Assembly (NCBI RefSeq): GCF_900099765.1
Contig: NZ_FNDX01000059.1
Location: forward strand, 1 to 36,342
Direction of reading: 5' to 3'
From: Paenibacillus typhae
GTDB lineage: Bacteria; Bacillota; Bacilli; Paenibacillales; Paenibacillaceae
DNA: 36,342 nucleotides
Part shown: positions 23,566-32,230 of the stretch, one piece after another
Numbering within the stretch: the first letter of the stretch is position 1
How the letters are laid out: each line of letters opens with the position of its first letter
The notes under the pieces: model-generated
Told to the model about the DNA's origin: nothing
Seen by the model: the letters and a program-made list of their open reading frames with translations, nothing else
The model's database searches: none
Position numbers and translations under genes: made by a program

Positions 23566-23611
23566 CTACCTCTTCAGAAGAATTCCTCCAAAGAGATAGC
23601 CCACCGTAACT
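23566..23611 (-). terminator. Terminator of the NlpC/P60 gene
   Basis: Read on the minus strand, GGCTATCTCTT pairs with AAGAGGTAGCC (one G-T pair), followed by eight T (23566-23573). It lies 66 bases past the stop codon. Confidence 0.88.
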
Positions 23612-23676
23612 GCCCTAGTTCACCCGTCACAAACACTGTACTGCTGATGCTTCCACATACATTCCTTTATTTATAA

Positions 23677-24717
23677 TTAGCGGATTACCGAGCCTCCGTA
23701 AAGGAAGCGGTTCGTCCAGGAAGCGCTTAGATTGTCCACTCTCACACCGCCGGAAGATACGGAATAGGTATGCAGAATTTTTCCGTCTCCCAGATACATA
23801 GCCACATGCGAGATCCGTTCTGCAAATCTGTCCACTCCTGCATAAGCAGAGGCTGAGCTGCCCTTGTAATCCATAAAGAACATCAGATCTCCCCGTTTGA
23901 GACTGGAAATATCGGTAACTGCGGTGCTGTTCTCCCGCACCCACGAGCCCTGCTGCCTGGAATCGGCAGGCAAAGTTAAATTAATGGCATCCTTGAACAT
24001 CTGCCGGATAAAATCAGAGCAGTCAAAGGTGCTTGTATTACTTCTGCTGGAGCCGAATTCATAGGGTGTCCCCAGATACTTCATTCCTGCCTCAATGACA
24101 CTATCAATGACAGCTGACTGTGGCGGAGGTGCCGGAGACGGTGCTGGTGCCGGAGACGGTGCTGGTGCAGCTCCATCCAATTCGATATACTGATCGGCTG
24201 AGCTGGTATAGCCGACAGTGCCATTGGTAGTCTGTACTCTGTACCAGTAGCTGTTGGTCTTCTCAAGGATAACTACCGGGTCGCCTTCATACAGATACCC
24301 AAGCACTTTCCCGCTGGTCGAAGGGGTATCACGGAGCCGGACAGTGGCCTGAATAACAGCCGTCTGTACTGCAGGTGTCACCGCAGGAGCGGAAACAACG
24401 CTGATATACTGGTCGCCCGAGCTTGTATATCCGACCTCGCCTGAAGCGGTTCTGACTTTGTACCAGTAGCTGTTGGTTTCTTCAAGAATAACGACCTGAT
24501 CGCCTTTGCTCAAATATTTGATCACACTGCCGCTTGTAGAAGGGCTGGTGCGCAGACGAACCGAAGATTGAATAATACCCGTCAGCGAAGCTGAAGCCGT
24601 AACAGATGAAGTTGCCTGTGCAGCGAATGCCTGCTGAGGGCTGAACACTCCCCAGGATAATGCAATTGATGCCGAGACCAATAACGACGCTGTTAGCTGT
24701 TTATGTGATCTGATCAT
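23677..24717 (-). CDS. Secreted SH3-NlpC/P60 peptidoglycan endopeptidase
   Basis: The 346-residue protein has a signal peptide (cleavage near AFAAQA, about residue 33). Two bacterial SH3 repeats follow at about 45-107 and 118-180, each with VRLR-x-TPSTSG and NSYWYKV/RV. A Pro-Ala-rich linker (182-199) leads to a C-terminal NlpC/P60 domain. The catalytic Cys233 is in FDCSDFIRQMF, His304 in ISHVAMYLGDG and the third residue His316 in ILHTYS. It should cleave peptide stems of peptidoglycan outside the cell. The ATG at 24717 is chosen because GGGGGA lies five bases upstream; an ATG seven codons earlier has no ribosome site. A strong -10 (TATAAT, 24788-24793 reversed) lies upstream with a poor -35. 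Confidence 0.93.
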   Translation of the reverse strand: MIRSHKQLTASLLVSASIALSWGVFSPQQAFAAQATSSVTASASLTGIIQSSVRLRTSPSTSGSVIKYLSKGDQVVILEETNSYWYKVRTASGEVGYTSSGDQYISVVSAPAVTPAVQTAVIQATVRLRDTPSTSGKVLGYLYEGDPVVILEKTNSYWYRVQTTNGTVGYTSSADQYIELDGAAPAPSPAPAPSPAPPPQSAVIDSVIEAGMKYLGTPYEFGSSRSNTSTFDCSDFIRQMFKDAINLTLPADSRQQGSWVRENSTAVTDISSLKRGDLMFFMDYKGSSASAYAGVDRFAERISHVAMYLGDGKILHTYSVSSGGVRVDNLSASWTNRFLYGGSVIR

Positions 24718-24905
24718 AGCGTTCCCCCGCTTATGCATGATGAGAATTCAACAACGGCGCGCGCTACGATTGTTGCTTTCTGCCCTCATTATAGAGGCAG
24801 GCGGGAATTGGAACATGCTTCTATTTTCACAAAAACACTTGCCAAGTTATGGTAAGCACCGGGTCTATAGTCTTGATTTCTCCTTGGATTTGGTGGAAAT
24901 TACAG

Positions 24906-25793
24906 CTAATTAGGAGCCCGGGAGTCCTTCTTGGGCTCGACATGAACCTGCACATTCATAATGTTATGCCTGCTGCTCATACGCTCCTCGATTGAATCGC
25001 TGATCAGATGGCCTTCTGTCACACTGATGGCGGCGTCAACCTCTACGACTACATCGACCAAAACATGATTACCATGGACGCGGGCTTTGATATCTTTAAT
25101 CCCTTCCACTCCAGGAGTCCTGGCAATCGTGCTGCGCAGATCAAGCAATCTGGCCTCCTCAAAACCGTCAGTCAGCCTGTAGGTAGCATCGCGGAATATA
25201 TCCCAGGCAGTCTTGGAAATGAGCAGCCCTACCACGGCTGCGGCAGCAGAATCAATCCATGGCAGGCCGAACTGCGCGCCGATAATTCCCGCCGCCGCCC
25301 CGATACTGACCATGGCATCCGAGAAATTATCTTTGGCTGCGGCCATCAGGGCGCTGTTGTTAATCCGCATGGCTAATCTCTTGTTATAAATATATACCCC
25401 CATCATCGCCGCTGAACACACCACAGCCACACCTGCCGACCATAGATCCGGAATCTCTCTGGCTCCTTCAAACAGCGAACGCACAGCTTCAACGATCACC
25501 TGTATGCCAACCATCGCCATAATAAAAGAAGCCAGCAGGGCGGCGACTGTCTCGGCCCGGAAATGCCCGTACGGATGATCGGAGTCAGGCGGCTTCCGGG
25601 AAATCCGCAGCCCGATCAGCACTGCAGCAGAAGCTACTATATCCGTCAGGTTATTGAAACCGTCCGCCAGCAGGGCGCTGGAGCCGAATAAATAGCCGCT
25701 GACCAGCTTAAAAGCGGACAGAACCAGATAGGCGGCAATACTGATCATCGCCCCGCGTTCACCTTTACGTATATCCTCATAAATATCGGCCAC
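24906..25793 (-). CDS. Cation diffusion facilitator (CDF) metal efflux protein
   Basis: The 295-residue protein has six predicted membrane helices and a cytoplasmic C-terminal ferredoxin-like domain. The metal site motif is visible as SALLADGFNNLTDI in helix 2 and a second acidic motif, AAKDNFSDAMVSI, in helix 5. HPYGHFRAETVAAL is the conserved loop. VHGNHVLVDVVVEVD and NIMNVQVHVEPK belong to the C-terminal domain. It exports divalent metals (Zn, Mn, Fe or Co) by proton exchange; the lack of a His-rich loop argues against assigning Zn alone. The start is GTG, with GGGAG nine bases upstream. It is transcribed alone. Confidence 0.92.
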   Translation of the reverse strand: MADIYEDIRKGERGAMISIAAYLVLSAFKLVSGYLFGSSALLADGFNNLTDIVASAAVLIGLRISRKPPDSDHPYGHFRAETVAALLASFIMAMVGIQVIVEAVRSLFEGAREIPDLWSAGVAVVCSAAMMGVYIYNKRLAMRINNSALMAAAKDNFSDAMVSIGAAAGIIGAQFGLPWIDSAAAAVVGLLISKTAWDIFRDATYRLTDGFEEARLLDLRSTIARTPGVEGIKDIKARVHGNHVLVDVVVEVDAAISVTEGHLISDSIEERMSSRHNIMNVQVHVEPKKDSRAPN

Positions 25794-25931
25794 CGGCTGA
25801 CACTCCCTATTGTTTCATTTTTTGTCCCGGACGCTCCGGCAATTGATTTCTTGAATTATTCTTGCCCTTGTGGCAGCATTTAAAAACAATTAAAATGAGG
25901 AATAGGACTTGCTTCATAAGGGGGTAACATA

Positions 25932-26117
25932 ATGAGCGAAAATACCGAAAAGCCGAAGATCAATCTGGCCGATGCCATCCGCCAGAAGCTGGAGCAGAAG
26001 AAACAGCAGAACAGCAACAAACCGGGTTCGTCGTTTCAGGCCGGCTCCGCCAAGCCGCTGAAAAGCCAGAACAACAAAAAGCCTAACAATCAGCGCCGCC
26101 GCACCGGCGGCTCCTAG
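25932..26117 (+). CDS. Small basic, probably disordered protein
   Basis: The 61-residue protein is rich in Lys, Gln, Asn and Arg. The first part, INLADAIRQKLEQKKQQ, may form an amphipathic helix, and the rest (KPLKSQNNKKPNNQRRRTGG) is unstructured. AAGGGGGT is six bases before the ATG and a clear terminator follows, which supports a real gene. The charge suggests nucleic acid or ribosome binding, but this is a guess. It is convergent with the ABC-F gene. Confidence 0.7.
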   Translation: MSENTEKPKINLADAIRQKLEQKKQQNSNKPGSSFQAGSAKPLKSQNNKKPNNQRRRTGGS

Positions 26118-26154
26118 GACTTTAGGTCCGGGGTATAGCTCTATAAGGAACATA

Positions 26155-26192
26155 AACGGCTGCGTCATCCTCTTCAGGATAACGCAGCCGTT
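26155..26192. terminator. Bidirectional terminator, small basic protein and ABC-F gene
   Basis: AACGGCTGCGT (26155-26165) pairs perfectly with ACGCAGCCGTT (26182-26192), with an inner ATCCT/AGGAT stem. It lies between two convergent genes. Confidence 0.8.
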
Positions 26193-26229
26193 GTGTTATG
26201 AACAGTAACCGTTCATTCTATTCATGGTA

Positions 26230-27855
26230 TTATACTTCGACTGGATACATGCGCTGGCGCAGTTCCTTAATTTCCGGATTCTCCAGGTACTCATCATAGC
26301 TCATGGAGCGGTCAATCACACCAGCTGGAGTAATTTCGATAATCCGGTTGGCGATGGTCTGAATGAACTGATGGTCATGGGAAGTAAAGAGAATCGTCCC
26401 GTCAAAATCAATCAGCCCGTTGTTGAGCGCCGTAATGGATTCCAGATCCAAGTGGTTGGTAGGCTCATCAAATACGAGCACATTCGCGCCGTTCAGCATC
26501 ATTTTGGCCAGCATGCAGCGGACCTTCTCTCCCCCGGAAAGTACGCTTGCCTTCTTCAGCGCTTCTTCACCGGAGAACAGCATCCGGCCCAGGAAGCCGC
26601 GCAGGAAGGTTTCGTCCTGATCCTTGGAGTATTGGCGCAGCCATTCAACCAGATTCATTTGGACCCCGTCAAAATAGCTGGAGTTGTCTTTCGGGAAATA
26701 CGCCTGGGTAGTCGTTACACCCCATGAGTACTCGCCGGAATCCGCTTCCTTCTCACCCATCAGGATGTCAAACAGCATGGATTTCGGCTGGGAATTCGGG
26801 CCCACAAAAGCAATCTTGTCACCTTTGTTCACCACAATGCTAAATTCGTCCAGCACCTTCTCGCCTTCTACTGTCTTAGTCAGGCCGCTGACCGTAAGCA
26901 GCTGCTTACCGGCTTCACGCTCCGGCTTGAAGTTGAGGAAAGGATATTTACGGTTCGATGGACGGATATCGTCCAGCGTAATCTTCTCGAGCTGCTTTTT
27001 ACGGGAAGTCGCCTGCTTGGATTTGGAAGCATTCGCCGAGAAACGCTGGATGAACGCCTGCAGCTCCTTGATCTTGTCTTCCTTCTTCTTATTGGCATCA
27101 CGCTGCAGCGTCTGGGCCAGCTGGCTGGACTCGTACCAGAAATCGTAGTTGCCGACATACATCTGGATTTTGCCGAAATCGATATCCGCAATATGCGTGC
27201 AGACCTTGTTCAGGAAGTGACGGTCATGGGATACCACGATAACAGTGCCTTCATAATCCATAAGGAAGTTCTCCAGCCAGCCGATGGATTCCAGATCCAA
27301 GTGGTTGGTAGGCTCATCGAGCAGCAGGTTGTTCGGACGTCCGAACAGAGCCTGGGCCAAGAGGACCCGGACCTTCTCATTACCGCTGAGTTCGGCCATT
27401 TTCTTGTCGTGCAGCTCGCGCGTAATGCCCAGACCGATCAGCATGGCAGCCGCATCCGGCTCCGCATCCCAGCCGTTCAGCTCGGCAAATTCACCCTCAA
27501 GCTCACCGGCGCGCAGGCCGTCGGCTTCGGTGAAGTCGCTCTTGGCATAGAGCGCATCCTTTTCCTTCATAATCTCATACAGGCGGGTATGCCCCATGAT
27601 GACTGTCTCCAGAACCGGGTATTCATCGTACTCAAAATGGTTCTGCTTCAATACAGCCATACGTTCGCCAGGAGTCATATGCACCTCACCGGTGTTGGCT
27701 TCAATCTCGCCGGACAGGATTTTCAGAAAAGTAGATTTACCGGCACCGTTCGCCCCGATCAGGCCGTAGCAGTTTCCTGGTGTGAATTTTATGTTTACAT
27801 CTTCAAAAAGTGCGCGTTTTCCGTAGCGGAGTGTTACGCCGCTTGTGCTAATCAT
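26230..27855 (-). CDS. ABC-F family ATPase (YbiT/YkpA-like)
   Basis: The 541-residue protein has two ABC domains, no membrane helices and an ABC-F linker (KKKEDKIKELQAFIQRFSAN). Domain 1: Walker A GANGAGKST, signature ELSGNEKVRV, Walker B LLLDEPTNHLDLE. Domain 2: Walker A region GPNSQPKSMLF, signature VLSGGEKVRC, Walker B LVFDEPTNHLDLE. ABC-F proteins act on the ribosome in translation control or antibiotic protection. The second P-loop lacks the Gly before Lys. Relatives of YkpA often have a relaxed second P-loop, so this may be family-typical. The linker and the lack of an obvious leader peptide argue for a housekeeping rather than an antibiotic-resistance member. GGATGG precedes the ATG. 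Confidence 0.92.
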   Translation of the reverse strand: MISTSGVTLRYGKRALFEDVNIKFTPGNCYGLIGANGAGKSTFLKILSGEIEANTGEVHMTPGERMAVLKQNHFEYDEYPVLETVIMGHTRLYEIMKEKDALYAKSDFTEADGLRAGELEGEFAELNGWDAEPDAAAMLIGLGITRELHDKKMAELSGNEKVRVLLAQALFGRPNNLLLDEPTNHLDLESIGWLENFLMDYEGTVIVVSHDRHFLNKVCTHIADIDFGKIQMYVGNYDFWYESSQLAQTLQRDANKKKEDKIKELQAFIQRFSANASKSKQATSRKKQLEKITLDDIRPSNRKYPFLNFKPEREAGKQLLTVSGLTKTVEGEKVLDEFSIVVNKGDKIAFVGPNSQPKSMLFDILMGEKEADSGEYSWGVTTTQAYFPKDNSSYFDGVQMNLVEWLRQYSKDQDETFLRGFLGRMLFSGEEALKKASVLSGGEKVRCMLAKMMLNGANVLVFDEPTNHLDLESITALNNGLIDFDGTILFTSHDHQFIQTIANRIIEITPAGVIDRSMSYDEYLENPEIKELRQRMYPVEV

Positions 27856-27974
27856 TAAGCATTACCATCCTTTTCACTTAGGGTTTCGGCTCATTATAGC
27901 ATAAAATCAGGGCAAATAGCCCGTAAGATCACGTTGTTCCCGCGGTTTTGGCACTAAATCCCTAAGCAGTCACC

Positions 27975-28970
27975 TTATTGCCCCGAATAGCGCTCCTCCG
28001 GATGCACGATCAGCGTCTCGCCGTAGCCTAAAGTACGTATCCGCTCGGGGCTGATTCCCTGGGCCTTGCGGGCCAGCTCCATCCGGTCCAGCGCCTCCCT
28101 TGCCGTATCATCCGCCAGCCGGAAGGTGCCGAAATGCATCGGAATCATCAGCTCTGCACCCACATCCAGAAAGGCCTGGATAGCTTCCTCCGGATTCACA
28201 TGCTGAGAGCTCATAAACCATTCCGGCTCATAGGCCCCGATCGGCATCAGGGCGATATGCAGCTTGAAGCGGCTGCCGATTTCCTTGAAGCCCGGAAAGA
28301 AGCCGCTGTCTCCGGCAAAATACAGATTAGGCGGCAGCTTGCGCTTCTGTCCATCCTGCTTCCCCTCCGGATGCTTGCCGGGGTCGGCGGGCTGAAGCAC
28401 ATACCCTCCCCAGTGGGAGCTGTTGGTATCAAAGGGCGTGCGCCGGGTCCAGTGCTGGGTCGGCACAAAGGTCAGCTTGACCGGCCCCAGCGTAAGCTCC
28501 TCCCACCACTGCATCTCATAGCAGTTCGGAAAGCCCTTGCGGAGCATTTTCCGCTTCAGGCCGGCCGGAACGACTATTTTGGTCGCCGCCTTATACAGCT
28601 TGCGGACCGAAGGAAAATGCAAATGATCATAATGGGAATGCGAGATCAGGATCAGGTCCACGGGCGGCACCTCATTCAGCGGAATCCCCGGCTGGCCGAT
28701 CCGTTTCTCAAAGCCGAGCCGGCGGGCCCAGATCGGGTCTGTAATGATGTTAAGCCCCTCATATTGCATGAAAAAGGTGGAATGCCCGATCCAGGTAATT
28801 GTCGTATCCAGCCGGTTCCCGGTAAGGTAAGTCAGCTCCGGCTGATGGTTCGGCACTTTATAAGAATAATCCTTCTGCTTGGTCCGGCGTTCCTCCCGCC
28901 ATTGGCGCAGCTCTTTAAGCGTCTTGTCGACACCGACATTGTCGATATTGCGATATCTTATTTTAGCCAT
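27975..28970 (-). CDS. MBL-fold metallo-hydrolase, NAPE-PLD-like
   Basis: The 331-residue protein has the metal motif LISHSHYDHLHFPSV (two-metal H-x-H-x-D-H), further ligands in PTQHWTRR and YFAGDSGFFPGF, and IPMHFGTF. WIGHSTFFMQYEGLNIITDP is the beginning of the fold. The layout matches bacterial relatives of N-acyl-phosphatidylethanolamine phospholipase D and UlaG-type lactonases. A lipid or lactone substrate is plausible but unproven. A basic N-terminal 50 residues precede the domain. GGAGAG precedes the ATG. A weak sigma-B-like motif (GCTTAA, 14 bases, GGGTAA) lies at 29007-29032, and the gene is divergent from the CvfC-like gene. Confidence 0.87.
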   Translation of the reverse strand: MAKIRYRNIDNVGVDKTLKELRQWREERRTKQKDYSYKVPNHQPELTYLTGNRLDTTITWIGHSTFFMQYEGLNIITDPIWARRLGFEKRIGQPGIPLNEVPPVDLILISHSHYDHLHFPSVRKLYKAATKIVVPAGLKRKMLRKGFPNCYEMQWWEELTLGPVKLTFVPTQHWTRRTPFDTNSSHWGGYVLQPADPGKHPEGKQDGQKRKLPPNLYFAGDSGFFPGFKEIGSRFKLHIALMPIGAYEPEWFMSSQHVNPEEAIQAFLDVGAELMIPMHFGTFRLADDTAREALDRMELARKAQGISPERIRTLGYGETLIVHPEERYSGQ

Positions 28971-29006
28971 AACGGCATCTCTCCTTAACAGGATTCAGTA
29001 CAAATT

Positions 29007-29032
29007 TTACCCATTTCAGGGCAGAATTAAGC
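29007..29032 (-). promoter_or_regulatory. Weak sigma-B-like promoter candidate of the MBL gene
   Basis: On the minus strand GCTTAA (29027-29032), 14 bases, GGGTAA (29007-29012), 36 bases before the ATG. The -10 is good and the -35 has one mismatch to GTTTAA. Confidence 0.35.
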
Positions 29033-29130
29033 TGTCTCCGCCAGCCCGTATTTTGTATTCCGCACGTATTATGATGTAAAATGCGGGTAAAGACTACGGT
29101 GTCTATACCGGTCAAAGGGGAGCTAAACGT

Positions 29131-30264
29131 ATGAAGATCACTTTTATTGAACCGACTCCAAGTCCAAATACGATGAAGCTTCATCTGGACGAGAGCCTGG
29201 AACCCGGCATCCGCCGGACTTATACACCCGAGAGCGAGCGCAGCGCCCCTGCCTGGGCGCGGGATATGCTGACCATTCCCGGCGTGACCAGCATTTACCA
29301 CGCCGCTGACTTCGCTGCCCTGGAACGCAAGGGCAGCGCCGACTGGGCGGCGATTCTCAGCGAGGTGCAGCGCCGGTTCGGCGCAGACGGCCTCAGCGCA
29401 GAGATCAATCTGGAGGATGAGGATGCCGGCGCCCATTTCGGGGAGTCGCAGGTGTTCGTCCAGATGTTCCGCGGCATCCCGATCCAGATCCGCGTGAAGA
29501 CCGGTGCGAATGAGGAGCGCATCGCCCTTTCCAGCCGCTTCACGAAGGCGGTGACCGATGTGGCCAGCGCTGTGCTGATCAAGGAGCGCAAGCTCACCGA
29601 TTACGGCGTCCGCTACGGCGAGCCGCCGGAAATTGCCCGCGAGGTCGAACAGGAGCTGGAGGCGGCGTATCCGCAGGAACGCCTCGACTCCCTCGTGCAG
29701 CAGGCCATCGCGCACGGGGCCGCCGGCGAGTTCGTCGAGCAGCGGCAGAAGAAGGGGCAGGCCGAGCTGCTGCGAGACCTGCAGGACGATGACTGGCGCG
29801 TGCGCTACGCCGCGCTGGAGGACCTGGCGCCGAGTGCAGAGCTCCTGCCGGAGCTGCGCAAGGCGCTGCACGACCCCAAGCTGCAGCTGCGCAGGCTTGC
29901 GGTCGTGTACCTGGGCGACATCCGCACGCCTGAGGCGATGGAGCTGCTCTATGAGGCGATGGCAGACAGTGCCCCGGCCGTGCGGCGCACGGCCGGTGAC
30001 ACGCTGTCCGACATCGGCGATCCGGCTGCGACGCCGGTGATGACGGCGGCGCTCACGGATGCCAGCAAGCTCGTCCGCTGGCGGGCGGCGCGCTTCCTTT
30101 ATGAGGTCGGCACCGCCGAAGCGCAGGATGCACTGGCAGCAGCGGCCGACGACCCGGAATTCGAGGTCGGCCTGCAGGCACGCATGGCGCTTACGCGGAT
30201 CGCTTCCGGCGAGGAAGCGGCCGGCACCGTCTGGCAGCAAATGTCGGAGCGCCGCCGTACCTGA
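29131..30264 (+). CDS. CvfC-family protein: Nfu-type N-terminus plus HEAT repeats
   Basis: The 377-residue protein begins with an Nfu/NifU N-terminal-like domain (MKITFIEPTPSPNTMKLHLD, then IPGVTSIYHAADFAALER). The rest carries HEAT-type repeats from about residue 205, with repeating blocks such as DDDWRVRYAALEDLA, DPKLQLRRLAVVYLG, DSAPAVRRTAGDTLSDIG and DASKLVRWRAARFL. This matches the conserved virulence factor C family (B. subtilis YpgR, S. aureus CvfC). The biochemical role is not established; the Nfu-like part lacks the C-terminal Cys pair and so is not a classic iron-sulfur scaffold. AAAGGGGAG precedes the ATG. It is very GC-rich, so the opposite strand is open over 434 codons, which is a shadow. 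Confidence 0.87.
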   Translation: MKITFIEPTPSPNTMKLHLDESLEPGIRRTYTPESERSAPAWARDMLTIPGVTSIYHAADFAALERKGSADWAAILSEVQRRFGADGLSAEINLEDEDAGAHFGESQVFVQMFRGIPIQIRVKTGANEERIALSSRFTKAVTDVASAVLIKERKLTDYGVRYGEPPEIAREVEQELEAAYPQERLDSLVQQAIAHGAAGEFVEQRQKKGQAELLRDLQDDDWRVRYAALEDLAPSAELLPELRKALHDPKLQLRRLAVVYLGDIRTPEAMELLYEAMADSAPAVRRTAGDTLSDIGDPAATPVMTAALTDASKLVRWRAARFLYEVGTAEAQDALAAAADDPEFEVGLQARMALTRIASGEEAAGTVWQQMSERRRT

Positions 30265-30287
30265 CACGCACCTGCCGTATTTTGTTA

Positions 30288-30317
30288 TTGCACGACTCTC
30301 ATCAATTGCATTATACT
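30288..30317 (+). promoter_or_regulatory. Probable sigma-A promoter of the lysine-riboswitch transcript
   Basis: TTGCAC (30288-30293), 18 bases, TATACT (30312-30317). The expected start near 30325 is 20 bases before the riboswitch. Confidence 0.5.
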
Positions 30318-30343
30318 AATTCCTGTTGTGTTCATATTGTATA

Positions 30344-30573
30344 AAGATAGCCTCATCATACCTAAGATGAGGTAGAGGTCGCGAATATTATAAGTACGCG
30401 CGTTGAGACGTTAAGAGCCGTCAATGAAGCCGCCGAAAGGAATATCCGCCGAAGTCTGCGCCGCCGCTCCTAATGCGGCGCAGACTGGGGCCGTTGCCGA
30501 ACAGGCACGGAACTGTCACTGTGTACTGCAGGCGCTATTGCCTGCAGAATTCTGCACTGTGTTGCGCTATCTT
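30344..30573 (+). ncRNA. Lysine riboswitch (L-box) controlling the downstream permease
   Basis: The core blocks of the lysine aptamer appear in order: TAGAGGTCGCGA (about 30372), GAAAGG, GCCGAAG, CTGGGG and GGAACTGTCAC, with the paired P3/P4 arms between (GTCTGCGCCGC with GCGGCGCAGAC). AAGATAG (30344-30350) can pair with CTATCTT (30567-30573) as the closing P1 stem, as in B. subtilis lysC. A 7-base stem (30351-30357 with 30366-30372) is inserted in the 5' strand of P1, which is unusual. Bound lysine should favour the downstream terminator and lower permease expression. Confidence 0.88.
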
Positions 30574-30608
30574 AAACAGGGAGTATGATGCGGAGCCGTA
30601 TTTTCAGG

Positions 30609-30636
30609 AAACCGCAGATCCGTCTGCGGTTTTTTT
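30609..30636 (+). terminator. Riboswitch terminator before the lysine permease
   Basis: AACCGCAGA pairs with TCTGCGGTT around TCCG, followed by a run of seven T. It is the expression platform of the lysine riboswitch. Confidence 0.88.
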
Positions 30637-30735
30637 GCGCCTACAGGATTTGCCGCCCTCATGCATAAGGGCGGCTTCGTATACCACTCCCCTTCATGAA
30701 CAGAAACACGAACTTTCAGAAGGAGTGTCCATTTT

Positions 30736-32196
30736 ATGCAAGCAACACAAGACAACCAGCAGCCGGCACTGCGCAAAGCCTTCAAAGCCAGACATCTGAC
30801 GATGATCGCCCTCGGCGGATCGATCGGAACCGGGCTGTTCCTGGCCAGCGGCGGCGCCATTGCCTCCTCCGGTCCGGGCGGAGCCCTTCTCGCCTATGCT
30901 GCGGTAGGGCTCATGGTGTACTTCCTGATGACCAGCCTCGGTGAACTGGCCACCTACCTGCCTGACTCCGGTTCCTTCAGCACTTACGGCACCCGGTTCG
31001 TCAGCCCGGCCTTCGGCTTCGCCATCGGCTGGAATTTCTGGTACAACTGGGCCGTTACCATCGCAGCCGAGCTGGCCGCCGCAACGGTCATTATCAAGTA
31101 TTGGTTCCCTGAGAGCTCCTCGGCCCTCTGGAGCCTGGTGTTCCTGCTGGTGATGTTCGGCCTTAACTTTCTCTCCTCCCGCGGGTACGGGGAGTCGGAA
31201 TACTGGTTCGCGATTATCAAGATCATTACCGTTATCGTCTTCCTCATTGTCGGCGTGCTGATGATCTTCGGCATTATGGGCGGTGAGCGGATCGGCTTCA
31301 GCAACTTCCAGCTTGGCGGCAGCTCGTTCCACGGCGGCTTCTTCGCCTTCGTCGGTGTCTTTATGGCTGCCGGCTTCTCCTTCCAGGGAACCGAGCTGGT
31401 CGGCGTTGCCGCCGGAGAGAGCGAGAATCCGCGCCGTAATGTGCCGATCGCGATCCGCCAGGTCTTCTGGCGGATCATGATCTTCTACATCTTCGCCATT
31501 CTTGTTATCGGTCTGGTGATTCCTTATACGAATCCCGATCTGCTGCGCGGAGGCATCGACAACATCGGCGTCAGCCCGTTCACCATTGTCTTCAACAAAG
31601 CCGGACTGGCTATCGCCGCTTCCGTAATGAATGCCGTCATTCTGAGCTCCGTCCTGTCGGCCGGAAACTCCGGCATGTATGCCTCCACCCGTGTGCTTTA
31701 CGCGATGGCCAAGGACGGGATGGCACCGCGTGCGCTCGGCAAGCTGAACCGCCGCGGCGTGCCCGTCGGTGCCCTCCTGGTGACTACAGCGGTCGGCATG
31801 CTGGCCTTCCTGGCCTCCTTCTTCGGCGATGGCGCTGTCTACAACTGGCTGCTTAACGCCTCCGGGATGTGCGGCTTCATCAACTGGCTGGGCATTGCCG
31901 TCTGCCACTACCGGTTCCGCCGCGCTTTCGTCAAGCAGGGCCATTCACTGGATGAGCTGCCGTACCGGGCCAGATGGTTCCCGTTCGGCCCGCTCTTTGC
32001 CTTCGCACTCTGCATGATCGCAGTACTGGGCCAGAACATGGGCGCCTTCACCGGCGGAAGCATCGACTGGTACGGCGTGCTGGTCTCCTATGTCAGCCTG
32101 CCGCTGTTCCTGCTGATCTGGGCCGGCTACCGCTGGTTCAGACCCAGCCGACTTGTTCCGCTTCAGGACTGCGATCTCAGCACCCATGCGGATTAA
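30736..32196 (+). CDS. lysP: Amino acid permease, probably lysine-specific (LysP-like)
   Basis: The 486-residue APC-superfamily transporter has about 12 membrane helices. KARHLTMIALGGSIGTGLFLASGGAI is the consensus first helix of the amino acid permease family (AAT group). The second half carries SSVLSAGNSGMYASTRVLYAMAKDG and PVGALLVTTAVGMLAF. It imports amino acids with protons. A lysine riboswitch with a terminator lies directly upstream, so lysine is the likely substrate; the sequence alone would leave other basic amino acids open. AAGGAG lies about ten bases before the ATG. A strong terminator follows. The opposite-strand open frame of 416 codons is a shadow. Confidence 0.9.
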   Translation: MQATQDNQQPALRKAFKARHLTMIALGGSIGTGLFLASGGAIASSGPGGALLAYAAVGLMVYFLMTSLGELATYLPDSGSFSTYGTRFVSPAFGFAIGWNFWYNWAVTIAAELAAATVIIKYWFPESSSALWSLVFLLVMFGLNFLSSRGYGESEYWFAIIKIITVIVFLIVGVLMIFGIMGGERIGFSNFQLGGSSFHGGFFAFVGVFMAAGFSFQGTELVGVAAGESENPRRNVPIAIRQVFWRIMIFYIFAILVIGLVIPYTNPDLLRGGIDNIGVSPFTIVFNKAGLAIAASVMNAVILSSVLSAGNSGMYASTRVLYAMAKDGMAPRALGKLNRRGVPVGALLVTTAVGMLAFLASFFGDGAVYNWLLNASGMCGFINWLGIAVCHYRFRRAFVKQGHSLDELPYRARWFPFGPLFAFALCMIAVLGQNMGAFTGGSIDWYGVLVSYVSLPLFLLIWAGYRWFRPSRLVPLQDCDLSTHAD

Positions 32197-32230
32197 GTCC
32201 TCATTCAGCTATTGAACTATCTACTACATT

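Noticed and set aside
29090..29096. GGGTAA on the plus strand before the CvfC-like gene as a sigma-B site
   Set aside because: No GTTT-type hexamer occurs at the needed distance.
28963..30267. 434-codon open frame on the minus strand over the CvfC-like gene
   Set aside because: It lies opposite a well-supported GC-rich gene, has no ribosome site, and its protein is low-complexity with no recognisable domain.
30694..31944. 416-codon open frame on the minus strand over the lysine permease
   Set aside because: It is the mirror of a clear membrane transporter gene. The product is charged and unrecognisable.
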